Shown here one piece after another: positions 1 through 6,711 of a DNA stretch of 7,593 bases. The stretch is from Caldifarciminota bacterium (GTDB lineage Bacteria; Hydrothermota; Tepidihabitantia; Tepidihabitantales; Tepidihabitantaceae), in NCBI GenBank assembly GCA_016935295.1, contig JAFGRF010000384.1:1-7593 (forward strand), written 5' to 3'. The notes beneath the pieces are model-generated. The model did no database searches and was not told where the DNA came from. It worked only from the letters and a program-made list of their open reading frames with translations. Each line of letters opens with the position of its first letter. Within the stretch, counting starts at the first letter, position 1. The translations under genes were made by a program, and so were the position numbers.

Positions 1-1004
1 GAGCAGATGACGTCAACCGAACCCAGAGTCTCGACCGCGGGCAGCTTACGCAGCAGGGCGCGCCGCTTGAGCATCCGCTGCGCCCCCAAAGCCAGGGCAA
101 TGGTGACGACCGCGGGCAGGGCCTCGGGAACGGCCGCGACCGCCATGCTGATTGCCGTCAGCACGAGCACCCTGATGTCCGCCTTGTGATGGACCAGGCC
201 AACGAGGAAGACGACTACAACCAGCACCAGCACCGCGTAGAGCAGGCCGCGACTGAGCTGCACCATCCTCCGTTGGAGCGGCGTCGGCTCGCGCTCAACC
301 GACTGAAGCATGTCGGCGATGCGGCCGAGTTCGGTCTTCATGCCGGTGCTGGTGATGACCATGGTACCGCGTCCGGCTACCACTGCCGTACCCATATAGG
401 CCATGTTGCGGCGGTCACCCAGGGCCCGGTCGCCCTCGGGCAGAGGTTCGGCCATCTTCTCGACCGGTTCAGATTCGCCGGTCAGGGTCGCTTCCTGAAC
501 GCGCAGGTTGACCGCATCGAGCAGGCGACCGTCGGCCGGCACGTGGCTCCCGGCTTCGAGCAGGACGATATCGCCGGGCACGAGTTCGCGTGCCGATATC
601 TCCGCCACGTGGCCGGCCCGTCGAACTCGAACCGTCGGCACCGCGAGCGACTTGAGGGCCTGCATCGCCCGTTCGGCGCGATACTCCTGCACGAAACCGA
701 GCACCGCATTGAGAAGGACGATCACCAGAATCGCGATGGCGTCGGTGAACTCCCCGAGCACGACCGAAACGAAGCCGGCGCCGATGAGCAGCAGCACCAT
801 CACCGACGCAAACTGATCCTTGAGGATGACAAGGGGGCCCTTCCCGCCCCGCTCGATCAGCGCGTTCGGACCCATCCTCGCCAGTCGCTCGCGTGCCTCG
901 CTCACGCTGAGCCCGTCCCGGCGCGACCCGACGTGCGTCAGGACGGCATCGGCAGCGAGTTGGTGCCACTCGACCCGCTGGTTGTCCGGTTTCACTTGTG
1001 CCAT
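1..1004 (-). CDS. P-type cation-transporting ATPase, calcium (type II) like, N-terminal part, truncated by window edge
   Basis: This encodes the first 334 residues of an integral-membrane ATP-driven cation pump, probably exporting Ca2+ from the cytoplasm. I see a cation-ATPase N-terminal region (about residues 10-75), membrane segments M1/M2 (about 64-106), an actuator domain with the TGES dephosphorylation loop at 175-178, and M3/M4 (about 253-305). M4 carries PEALP at 293-297, the ion-binding motif common in bacterial Ca2+ ATPases. The frame is open to base 1 and stops after VIC plus two bases of a Ser codon, just where the phosphorylation motif DKTGTLT should begin. The catalytic Asp, nucleotide domain and C-terminal helices therefore lie outside the window. 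The ATG at 1004 is chosen because it begins a normal-length N-terminus and a promoter lies immediately before it. No Shine-Dalgarno is seen. Family membership is secure; ion specificity (Ca2+ versus Mg2+, Mn2+ or Na+/K+) is inferred. Confidence 0.93.
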   Translation of the reverse strand, partial: MAQVKPDNQRVEWHQLAADAVLTHVGSRRDGLSVSEARERLARMGPNALIERGGKGPLVILKDQFASVMVLLLIGAGFVSVVLGEFTDAIAILVIVLLNAVLGFVQEYRAERAMQALKSLAVPTVRVRRAGHVAEISARELVPGDIVLLEAGSHVPADGRLLDAVNLRVQEATLTGESEPVEKMAEPLPEGDRALGDRRNMAYMGTAVVAGRGTMVITSTGMKTELGRIADMLQSVEREPTPLQRRMVQLSRGLLYAVLVLVVVVFLVGLVHHKADIRVLVLTAISMAVAAVPEALPAVVTIALALGAQRMLKRRALLRKLPAVETLGSVDVIC

Positions 1005-1013
1005 CGAGTGCTG

Positions 1014-1041
1014 ATTATGCCGACCGGCGGCACTGAATCAA
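1014..1041 (-). promoter_or_regulatory. Candidate sigma70 promoter of the P-type ATPase gene
   Basis: On the minus strand the -35 TTGATT (1041-1036) and -10 CATAAT (1019-1014) are separated by 16 nt. The -10 matches consensus at 5 of 6 positions and the -35 at 4 of 6. Only 9 nt separate the -10 from the ATG at 1004, so transcription should start about 3 nt before the start codon, giving an almost leaderless message. The absence of a Shine-Dalgarno sequence agrees with this. It is a prediction from sequence only. Confidence 0.5.
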
Positions 1042-1060
1042 ATCCAGACACCGCCGGTCG
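1021..1060. repeat. Perfect 10-bp inverted repeat between the slipin and ATPase genes
   Basis: The arms CGACCGGCGG (1021-1030) and CCGCCGGTCG (1051-1060) are perfectly complementary and separated by 20 bases. It lies 12 bases after the slipin stop codon on the transcribed strand, so it could form a 3' hairpin for the nfeD-slipin message, but no T-tract follows. One arm occupies the -35/-10 spacer of the ATPase promoter candidate and the -35 lies in the loop. Arm centres are 30 bp apart, about three helical turns, so an operator is equally possible. Confidence 0.55.
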
Positions 1061-1071
1061 AGCAGCCGATT

Positions 1072-2007
1072 CTACGCCTTCTGCGGCGGAGCAGCTTCTT
1101 TCGTCTCTTGCTTCTCCTTGAGCAGGTCGGCGATCATGCCGATGCTGCCCATCACGCCCGAGGCCTCGTACGGCACAAAGAGCTTGGTTGCCTTGCCCTC
1201 GGCCATCTTGGCCAGCGCTTCGAGGTACTTGATGGCAATGAGGTCCCGGGTGGGATTGCCCTTGTGAATGGCGCCGTAGACCCGCTCGACCGCCTGGGCC
1301 TCGCCCTCAGCGACGGTGAGCAGACGAAACTTGTCGGCCGAGGCAACCCGCTCAATCGCCGCGGCCTGACCCTCGGCCGCTAGTATCTTTGCCTGCTTCT
1401 CGCCGTCGGCCCTGAGGATCGCGGCGGTCTTGAACCCCTCGGCTTCAAGCACGACCGCGCGTCGCTCACGCTCGGCCTTCATCTGCCGGTGCATCGCCTC
1501 GGTGACGTCGCCCGGCGGCTCGATCCGCTGCAGTTCGACCCGCGTGACTTTGGCACCCCACTTGTCGGTCGCTTCGTCGAGCACATCCCGCAGCTTGGCG
1601 TTGATCCGCTCGCGCGAAGTCAGTGATTCGTCCAGACTCAGGTCGCCGACGACGTTGCGCAGGTTGGTCTGGGCGAGCTTGATTGTCGCCAGCCGGAACT
1701 GGGCCACGTTGTACAACACCTTGACCGGGTCGGTGACCTCGTAGTAGATAACCGCATCGACCGTCACGGTCGCGTTGTCCTGAGTGATGACTTCCTGAGG
1801 CGGTACATCGACAACCTGCTCGCGCATGTCGACCTTGATCAACCGCTCGATGAACGGAATGATGAAATTGAGGCCGGGCTGGACCGTCCGCTGGTACTTG
1901 CCGAGCCGCTCGACGGCGGCCCGCTGGTATGGACGGACTATCTTGATCCCCAGCAGGGCTATGAGGAAGAGGAATATGAGTACTACGACCACCAGCGTTC
2001 CGCTCAT
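1072..2007 (-). CDS. Slipin: SPFH/band 7 stomatin-like membrane protein
   Basis: A 311-residue stomatin-family protein expected to sit in the inner membrane and assemble into oligomeric scaffolds. The sequence shows one N-terminal hydrophobic segment (about 4-21), then the SPFH/band 7 domain (about 22-180) with the typical GLNFIIPFIERL and VDVPPQEVITQDN stretches. An Ala/Glu-rich coiled-coil region (about 178-245, with ADGEKQAKILAAEG) follows, and then a C-terminal KATKLFVPYE segment usual for slipins. Length is normal. The ATG at 2007 is chosen over an in-frame upstream start at 2115 because the extra 36 residues are low-complexity shadow of nfeD. AGGA lies 7 nt before the ATG, and the start overlaps the nfeD stop as ATGA. 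It is co-transcribed with nfeD, its usual partner. The exact role (membrane microdomain organisation or quality control) is inferred; HflK/HflC or QmcA-type subfamily names are less certain. Confidence 0.94.
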   Translation of the reverse strand: MSGTLVVVVLIFLFLIALLGIKIVRPYQRAAVERLGKYQRTVQPGLNFIIPFIERLIKVDMREQVVDVPPQEVITQDNATVTVDAVIYYEVTDPVKVLYNVAQFRLATIKLAQTNLRNVVGDLSLDESLTSRERINAKLRDVLDEATDKWGAKVTRVELQRIEPPGDVTEAMHRQMKAERERRAVVLEAEGFKTAAILRADGEKQAKILAAEGQAAAIERVASADKFRLLTVAEGEAQAVERVYGAIHKGNPTRDLIAIKYLEALAKMAEGKATKLFVPYEASGVMGSIGMIADLLKEKQETKEAAPPQKA

Positions 2008-2447
2008 CTTGTGTTCCTTTCTCTTGCTGATTCTACCACCAAGTGGGTCCCGTCGACCGCGACCACCCGGACCCTGGCGCCGGCCGGCACAGCTCCTTCC
2101 GCCGCCGCCCGCCACTCCTCGCCGTTCACCTTGACTCTCCCCAGTTCGGGCGGCGTGATGTCCTGAACGACAAGCCCGATGGCACCTGACATCCGGTTCG
2201 CTCCGACCGGTTCCGGTTCGGGGTGGGTTATCCTGCGTGCGATGCGTTGCGAGCAGACGACCATCACTCCGGACAGGACGATAAAGATGCTGAACTGGAC
2301 GTACGGGTTGTGTATGAAGATTGCCAGAATCCCAGTGACCACTCCGGCGATGCCGAACCAGATGATCACCAGTCCGGGGACAACCATCTCCAGGGCAGCC
2401 AGGACCAGACCGGCGATGATCCAGACTGCCGGTTTCAGCTCAAACAA
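2004..2447 (-). CDS. nfeD: NfeD-family membrane protein, short form with OB-fold
   Basis: A 147-residue short NfeD protein, the standard partner of slipins in prokaryotes. Three hydrophobic segments (about 8-27, 28-47 and 50-68) are followed by a soluble C-terminal OB-fold (about 85-141). The fold has the typical pattern GAIGLVVQDI, GRVKVNGEEWRA, and RVRVVAVDGTHLVVE at the end. The ClpP-like serine protease domain of long NfeD proteins is absent, so no peptidase activity is expected. The start is TTG at 2447, supported by GGAGG five nt upstream; no in-frame ATG gives a complete first membrane segment. The TGA stop overlaps the slipin ATG by four bases, indicating translational coupling. NfeD and slipin are thought to form a complex in the membrane; its substrate or purpose is not settled. 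Confidence 0.93.
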   Translation of the reverse strand: MFELKPAVWIIAGLVLAALEMVVPGLVIIWFGIAGVVTGILAIFIHNPYVQFSIFIVLSGVMVVCSQRIARRITHPEPEPVGANRMSGAIGLVVQDITPPELGRVKVNGEEWRAAAEGAVPAGARVRVVAVDGTHLVVESARERNTR

Positions 2448-2457
2448 TGCGACCTCC
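2447..2457 (-). promoter_or_regulatory. Ribosome binding site that fixes the TTG start of nfeD
   Basis: GGAGG (2457-2453) is followed by TCGCA and then TTG (2447-2445). The overlapping ATT is out of frame and hits TGA two codons later, so TTG is the start. The 11-base string GGAGGTCGCAT recurs exactly at the thpR start. Confidence 0.7.
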
Positions 2458-2516
2458 AGTTACAATCGACTGCTGTCATCGGCATGGACGGCCCGAGCCG
2501 CGCTGCCTACAGTCAT

Positions 2517-2544
2517 ATCATGGCACGCCGCTGCCCGTTGTCAA
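2517..2544 (-). promoter_or_regulatory. Candidate promoter for nfeD-slipin
   Basis: On the minus strand a perfect TTGACA (2544-2539) is followed after 16 nt by CATGAT (2522-2517), which matches the -10 consensus at 4 of 6 positions. Transcription would start near 2510, giving a leader of about 60 nt that carries the nfeD Shine-Dalgarno. This is the only gap over 100 bases in the gene cluster, which supports a promoter here. The weak -10 keeps confidence low. Confidence 0.35.
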
Positions 2545-2552
2545 CAACCGGG
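2534..2552 (-). terminator. Short hairpin just after the thpR stop, possible weak terminator
   Basis: Read on the minus strand, CCCGGTTGTTGACAACGGG folds as three G-C pairs, one bulged base and a GTTGT/ACAAC stem with a very tight loop. It begins one base after the thpR TGA, where an end-of-operon structure is expected. No U-tract follows, so intrinsic termination would be weak. The same bases contain the TTGACA -35 candidate for nfeD. Confidence 0.3.
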
Positions 2553-2553
2553 C

Positions 2554-3117
2554 TCAGCGAATCTGCAGGGGGAATTCGGACAGCCGGCTGTACGTCGGGC
2601 CACCGGGACCGAGGACGCTGCGGAACAACCCGACCCTGTCGACAGTGAACAGCTCGGATTCGAACTGAGCTGCTACCACGCGACTGACGTCGCTCGGCAT
2701 CCGCAGGCGTCCGATCGTCAGATGCGGGCTGAAGGGCCGTCGCTCGGGCCGGTACCCGACTGAACTCAGTGCCGTTTCTACATCCTTCTGCAAGGCACAG
2801 ACCTCGGTCCGGCCCTTGTCAGTGCCGACCCATACGACCCGGGCCCGTGAGGAACCGGGGAACGCTCCCAGACCTCTCAGCTGCAGTTCAAAGGCCTTGT
2901 GCCGCCCGGCGGCCGGAGGAAGCTGAGCCTTGACTCCGTCTAGGAAACCCTGAGGCACTTCTCCCAGAAAGGCCAATGTCAAATGCATCAGCTCAGGCTT
3001 GACCCATCGCACCTCAACGCCCGACTCGCGCCGGAAGGTACCTAGCAGCTCGGCGATCTGGCGCCTCGCGCCTTCGGAGATGCTGACCGCGACAAAGGAA
3101 CGAATCCCCTCGCTCAT
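2554..3117 (-). CDS. thpR: RNA 2',3'-cyclic phosphodiesterase (LigT/ThpR, 2H phosphoesterase)
   Basis: A 187-residue cytoplasmic 2H-family phosphoesterase, which hydrolyses RNA 2',3'-cyclic phosphates to 2'-phosphates; family members also show low RNA ligase activity. Both catalytic HxTx motifs are present: HLTL at 45-48 and HLTI at 132-135, about 87 residues apart as usual. The N-terminal RSFVAVSIS strand, the VRWV segment (36-39) before the first motif and LGAFP (83-87) also fit. Length is normal for the family. The ATG at 3117 is preceded by GAGGAGG four nt upstream and overlaps the pncC stop as ATGA, so it is translationally coupled. It is the last gene of the pdxJ-led operon. The family call is firm; the physiological substrate is not known from sequence. 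Confidence 0.95.
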   Translation of the reverse strand: MSEGIRSFVAVSISEGARRQIAELLGTFRRESGVEVRWVKPELMHLTLAFLGEVPQGFLDGVKAQLPPAAGRHKAFELQLRGLGAFPGSSRARVVWVGTDKGRTEVCALQKDVETALSSVGYRPERRPFSPHLTIGRLRMPSDVSRVVAAQFESELFTVDRVGLFRSVLGPGGPTYSRLSEFPLQIR

Positions 3118-3614
3118 GCGACCTCCTCAAGCAGCCTGCGGCAGAACTCCAGCGCCGCGGCAGCTGAACGCTCCTTGACCGACCGTCGGCTGCCCCGGAA
3201 CAGGTAACGCTCAACGGCTACCCGCCTCCCGGCTCGCACGCAGACATGCACCAGCCCGACCGGCTTCCCCCTGGTGCCTCCGCCCGGTCCGGCGACACCG
3301 GATGTGGCGACTCCGACTCGGGCCTTGAACCGTCGGCAGACGCCGGCTGCCATCTCCCTGACCGTCTGCTCACTGACTGCGCCCCAGCGGTCCAGAGTCT
3401 GCCTGCTGACCCCAAGCAGGCTGACCTTCGCAGCGTTCGAGTAGGCAATCACGCCACCGGCGAAGTACTGCGAGCTGCCCGGGACGTCAGTGAGCCGGTC
3501 GCCGACCAGACCGCCGGTACATGACTCGGCCACCGCTAGAGTCAAACCCTTGCTCAGCAGCAACTGCCCCAGGACACGCGGCGTCCGGCGTGCGGCGCCA
3601 GGAGTCACACGCAT
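3114..3614 (-). CDS. pncC: Nicotinamide-nucleotide amidohydrolase (CinA C-terminal domain protein)
   Basis: A 166-residue stand-alone CinA C-terminal domain, expected to deamidate nicotinamide mononucleotide to nicotinate mononucleotide in pyridine nucleotide salvage. Visible signatures are AESCTGG at 29-35 (Ser31 is the expected nucleophile), VPGSSQYFAGGVIAYSN at 44-60 with Lys63 soon after, LLGV (66-69), GAVSEQTVREMA (78-89), and the glycine loop SGVAGPGGGTRGKPVG at 105-120. The MoCF-like N-terminal domain of full-length CinA is absent. The N-terminus starts directly at the catalytic domain, so this looks like the normal short form and not a truncation. The ATG at 3614 shares one base with the pgpA stop (TGATG) and no Shine-Dalgarno is obvious, suggesting reinitiation after pgpA. 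Neighbouring pgpA and thpR are common companions of cinA genes. Confidence 0.94.
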   Translation of the reverse strand: MRVTPGAARRTPRVLGQLLLSKGLTLAVAESCTGGLVGDRLTDVPGSSQYFAGGVIAYSNAAKVSLLGVSRQTLDRWGAVSEQTVREMAAGVCRRFKARVGVATSGVAGPGGGTRGKPVGLVHVCVRAGRRVAVERYLFRGSRRSVKERSAAAALEFCRRLLEEVA

Positions 3615-4117
3615 CAGTGGAATTGCAGCACTGGGAAAACCACGAGACTCAGGCGCAGGACGAGATTGGCACAGACCCCGGCGAGCACATCGTCCACCAT
3701 GATCCCCCAGCCCCCGGGCAGATCCTGCGACCTGTCGATGAACGGAAGCTTCACGACGTCGAAGAACCGCCAGAGCAGAAACCCGGCTCCGAGTCCCCAG
3801 ATCGAAACGGGGTTCAGGAAGAACGTAACCAGCGTGCCGGCTACCTCGTCGATCGTGACCCTGCCGGGGTCTTTGCCCCAGACTCGCTCAAGGTCGGTGG
3901 CGATCGGGACCCCGACGCAGAAGACTGCAACCGTGGCCAGCGCATGCCACAACGGGAACCGCGCAAGAAAGAACGCCGGCAACAGCACGGACAGGCTCGT
4001 TACTGATGCCGGCGCAATCGGGAAGTAGCCGGTGAAGAGGCCGCTGCCGAGCAGCGCCTCGACGAAGAAGCGCCTCCGCCCTAGCGGCGGCGCTTGCTCG
4101 GGAATCTCTGCTCCCAC
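3614..4117 (-). CDS. pgpA: Phosphatidylglycerophosphatase A
   Basis: A 167-residue inner-membrane enzyme that removes phosphate from phosphatidylglycerophosphate to make phosphatidylglycerol. PgpA hallmarks are present: GYFPIAP (30-36), KDPGRVTIDEVAG (82-94) with acidic residues Asp90 and Glu91, WRFFDVVKLPFID (116-128), and LPGGWGIMVDDVLAG (133-147) with the Asp pair 142-143. Hydrophobic segments lie around 40-52, 58-73, 93-117 and 145-163. The usual PGTxGS stretch after APxAP reads PASVTSL here, so that loop is divergent. The start is GTG at 4117, inside the 3' end of secF (37-nt overlap). It is preferred because no other start codon lies before the conserved N-terminal region. GGTGG four nt upstream could act as a poor Shine-Dalgarno. 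The exact start is less certain than the function. Confidence 0.93.
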   Translation of the reverse strand: MGAEIPEQAPPLGRRRFFVEALLGSGLFTGYFPIAPASVTSLSVLLPAFFLARFPLWHALATVAVFCVGVPIATDLERVWGKDPGRVTIDEVAGTLVTFFLNPVSIWGLGAGFLLWRFFDVVKLPFIDRSQDLPGGWGIMVDDVLAGVCANLVLRLSLVVFPVLQFH

Positions 4118-4983
4118 TCGACCACCATGTTCGCAACCACGAAAACCGACGAGTAGGTGCCCAACGCCATGCCGACCAGCATGATTGCAGCGAAGTCCTT
4201 GATGCTGGCGGCGCCAAGGAGAAGGAGCGCGCTCAGGACAAGAAGCACGGACAGCCCGGTGATGACCGTCCGACTGAGGGTCTCGTTCAACGCTCGGTTC
4301 ACAATCTGCAGGAAAGACTCCTTGCGGATCTTGCGCACATCCTCACGAATGCGGTCGGAAACCACGATCGAATCGTTGACTGCGTAGCCGATGACAGTCA
4401 GCAGGGCGGCGATGACCGTCATCGTTATCTCCATGCCGGTTATCGACAGGAAGCCCAACTCGATGAGCGTCACGAAGATGAGCGAGAAGACCGCGGATAC
4501 ACCGAACTGAAAGTTGAACCGGAAACTGACGTAGATGAGGATGCCGACCAGGCCGATCGCCACCGCCAGCAGCACCTTGCCCTGCAGCTCCTTCGAAACC
4601 TGCGGCCCGACCGTCTCCTCGCGCAGCACCTCGAACGTATTGCCAGGAAACGCTGTTGACAACTGCCGGCTCAGAACTGTGCCAAAGGTCTCCTGGCCGC
4701 CGAAGTCCTTGGGTTTGACCCGGATGAAGAAATCGCCGTTTTCATCCTGCTGAATCGTAGCACCGCCCTCGCCGACGGCACCCAACGCCGACCGCATGTC
4801 TTCGACCGACACGCGTTCGGCGAACCGAATCTGCAGCAGGCTGCCACCGGTGAAGTCGACCCCATAGTTGAACCCGCGGAACACCAGGCTGCCGATGGCG
4901 ACCAACGCAAGGATTGCAGAGAGGCCGAAGAAGAACCAGCGCCTACCTGCGAAGTCAAAGTGAGTCTCTGGAATCAATCTCAT
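4081..4983 (-). CDS. secF: Protein translocase subunit SecF
   Basis: A 300-residue inner-membrane subunit of the SecDF complex, which uses the proton gradient to help pull proteins through SecYEG. It has the N-terminal membrane helix (about 16-35), the periplasmic P4 domain opening with GVDFTGG (41-47), the VGPQVSKEL segment (125-133), and five C-terminal helices between about 136 and 288. The conserved TVIGYAVNDSIVVSDRIRE stretch is at 196-214 and NETLSRTVITG at 233-243. Length is normal. The ATG at 4983 lies 3 nt after the secD stop. GAGGG, located in the last codons of secD, is its Shine-Dalgarno. SecD and SecF are separate proteins here, not the fused SecDF form. No yajC is seen in the window. 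Confidence 0.97.
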   Translation of the reverse strand: MRLIPETHFDFAGRRWFFFGLSAILALVAIGSLVFRGFNYGVDFTGGSLLQIRFAERVSVEDMRSALGAVGEGGATIQQDENGDFFIRVKPKDFGGQETFGTVLSRQLSTAFPGNTFEVLREETVGPQVSKELQGKVLLAVAIGLVGILIYVSFRFNFQFGVSAVFSLIFVTLIELGFLSITGMEITMTVIAALLTVIGYAVNDSIVVSDRIREDVRKIRKESFLQIVNRALNETLSRTVITGLSVLLVLSALLLLGAASIKDFAAIMLVGMALGTYSSVFVVANMVVEWEQRFPSKRRR

Positions 4984-4986
4984 GTG

Positions 4987-6711
4987 TTAAACCCTCAGCT
5001 TGCCGACGTGGAACCGGCTCAACCACCAGTCGAATATCCACCTTGTGACGAACACCGCGGTGAGCACGTTGATAAAAAGGCCGGCGGTCAGTGTTATGGC
5101 AAAACCCCGAATGGCCCCGGTGCCGACGAAATAAAGCGCGATGGCAGTGATAATCGTCGTCGCGTTGGAGTCAATGATCGTCACGAACGCTCGTGCGTAG
5201 CCGGTGTCGACTGCGGCAAGGTTGGTCTTGCCCGACCGCATCTCCTCCCGGATTCGCTCGAAGACCAGCACGTTGGCGTCCACCGCCATCCCGATGGTCA
5301 GGGCAATCCCAGCCAGACCCGGCAGTGTCAGGGTCGCGCGGAGACCGGCCAGAACCGCCAGCAGGAAGAAGATGTTGAGCACCAGGGCGAACACGGCAAG
5401 TACGCCGCCCACGGAGTAGTAGATGATCATAAACAGAACAACGGCCAGCGAGCCGACGACTGCGGCCAGGATGCCGCGCCGGATCGAGTCGCTGCCCAGT
5501 GAGGCCCCGACCGAGCGTTCCTCGACGATGTTGACGGGCGCCGGCAGCGCTCCGGACCGAAGGACGATAGCGAGGTCGCGCGACTCGTCAGGATTGACGT
5601 CGTTGGTAGTGATCATCGCGTTGCCGTCCGGAATTCGTGACTGAATCACCGGCGCGGACTTGACTACGTTGTCGAGCACGATGGCAAGCCGCCGGCCGAT
5701 ATTGCGGCCGGTGACCTGGGCGAACACAGCGGCGTCCTTTCTCCCGAGCTTGAGACTGACAATCCAGGTGTTGGCAAGCCCCGGCTCCGAGCCCTGATAG
5801 GGCGCGGGCCTTGCATCCTTGATGGCGGAACCGAGCATCTCCGGCTCGGTCTTGAGCAGGTAGAGGCGTCGCCCCGGGCCGCCCTCATGGACTTCGGAGG
5901 GCCCGAACAGAAACTCGTATCCCGCAGGCCAAGAGGGCCTGGCTAGCGCCAGGCGCGCCTTGAACTCGAGATAGTCGCGCTCGTCCACAGCGAAGTCACC
6001 GCCGATCGTGCGGACATAGCCAAGTAGCGTCCCTTCTTCCGGTTGCCCGGTCACCGCCAGTCCGGTGTCCATCCGGGCCGTGTCGAACAGAGCCGCAAGT
6101 CGCGCGGTGTCCGCTTGCACCTTCTTGGCCGTGTCGGACTTCGCGGTCTGACGGGTGGTGTCGGCGGCCAGCGGTGACTTCAGCTTGTCGTCGAGTGTCT
6201 TCAGGGCGTCGTAGGTGGCACGCTCTTCCTGGACGAGCTGGAACTTGAGCTGAGCAGTCTGACCGATCAGGTTCTTGGCGCGTTCGCGGTCAACGCCTGG
6301 CAGCTGAACCAGTATGCGGTCGCGGCCTACTTTCTGGATGACCGGCTCGAATACTCCGAACTGGTCCACGCGGTTACGTATGACTTCAAGCGCCCGGTCA
6401 CCGGCATCTGCAGCCTCGTCGGCCGAAAGCTTGCTCTTGTCGACCTCGAGCGTGAGTTGCATGCCGCCGACGATATCCAGCCCCAGGTTCAGGGAGCGTT
6501 TGTGGACGCCCGCCTTCACGTTCTGGAGCTCGGCGACCTCGACCGCGACCTGGGCGCTATCATCACTGCTCGTGGCCCGGGTGAGCCGGTCTTTGAGCGC
6601 CTTCTCCTGCTTCGGGAGAACCGAATAGAGCCGGTACGTAGGATAGAGCGCCCAAATGCTCAGGGCGAAGACTACCAGTAGCCCGATGAACTTGACTCTA
6701 ATTCCCTTCAA
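4987..6711 (-). CDS. secD: Protein translocase subunit SecD
   Basis: A 574-residue inner-membrane partner of SecF in proton-driven late-stage protein export. The N-terminal helix (about 7-27) leads to the periplasmic P1 region with LGLDIVGGMQLTLEV (76-90) and RNRVDQFGVFEPVIQKVGRD (112-131). Further on are the substrate-contact region up to about 405 (LAIVLRSGALPAP at 380-392) and five C-terminal helices between about 411 and 558, with GMAVDANVLVFERIREE at 474-490. Between about 165 and 260 there is a hydrophilic Asp/Thr/Ala/Lys-rich insertion with repeated DTA units. The start is TTG at 6711: GGAGG lies seven nt upstream and the TTGA overlaps the pdxJ stop. The call is certain; the extent of the insertion relative to homologues is my estimate. 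Confidence 0.97.
   Translation of the reverse strand: MKGIRVKFIGLLVVFALSIWALYPTYRLYSVLPKQEKALKDRLTRATSSDDSAQVAVEVAELQNVKAGVHKRSLNLGLDIVGGMQLTLEVDKSKLSADEAADAGDRALEVIRNRVDQFGVFEPVIQKVGRDRILVQLPGVDRERAKNLIGQTAQLKFQLVQEERATYDALKTLDDKLKSPLAADTTRQTAKSDTAKKVQADTARLAALFDTARMDTGLAVTGQPEEGTLLGYVRTIGGDFAVDERDYLEFKARLALARPSWPAGYEFLFGPSEVHEGGPGRRLYLLKTEPEMLGSAIKDARPAPYQGSEPGLANTWIVSLKLGRKDAAVFAQVTGRNIGRRLAIVLDNVVKSAPVIQSRIPDGNAMITTNDVNPDESRDLAIVLRSGALPAPVNIVEERSVGASLGSDSIRRGILAAVVGSLAVVLFMIIYYSVGGVLAVFALVLNIFFLLAVLAGLRATLTLPGLAGIALTIGMAVDANVLVFERIREEMRSGKTNLAAVDTGYARAFVTIIDSNATTIITAIALYFVGTGAIRGFAITLTAGLFINVLTAVFVTRWIFDWWLSRFHVGKLRV

Noticed and set aside
469..969. Minus-strand alternate-frame peptide of 166 codons within the ATPase gene
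   Set aside because: Arg/Gly-rich shadow in another frame of the ATPase; no independent evidence for coding.
186..1121. Long plus-strand open frame of 311 codons opposite the ATPase gene
   Set aside because: It is antisense to a clear P-type ATPase with TGES and PEALP motifs, gives a His/Gln/Arg-rich peptide with no family features, and arises from GC-rich codon bias.
2008..2115. 36-residue N-terminal extension of slipin from an upstream start
   Set aside because: The added residues are Gly/Arg-rich and lie out of frame over nfeD coding sequence; the ATG at 2007 has a Shine-Dalgarno and an ATGA coupling overlap.
2179..2763. Plus-strand open frames opposite nfeD and thpR
   Set aside because: They cross the boundary between two well-supported minus-strand genes and encode low-information sequence without recognisable domains.
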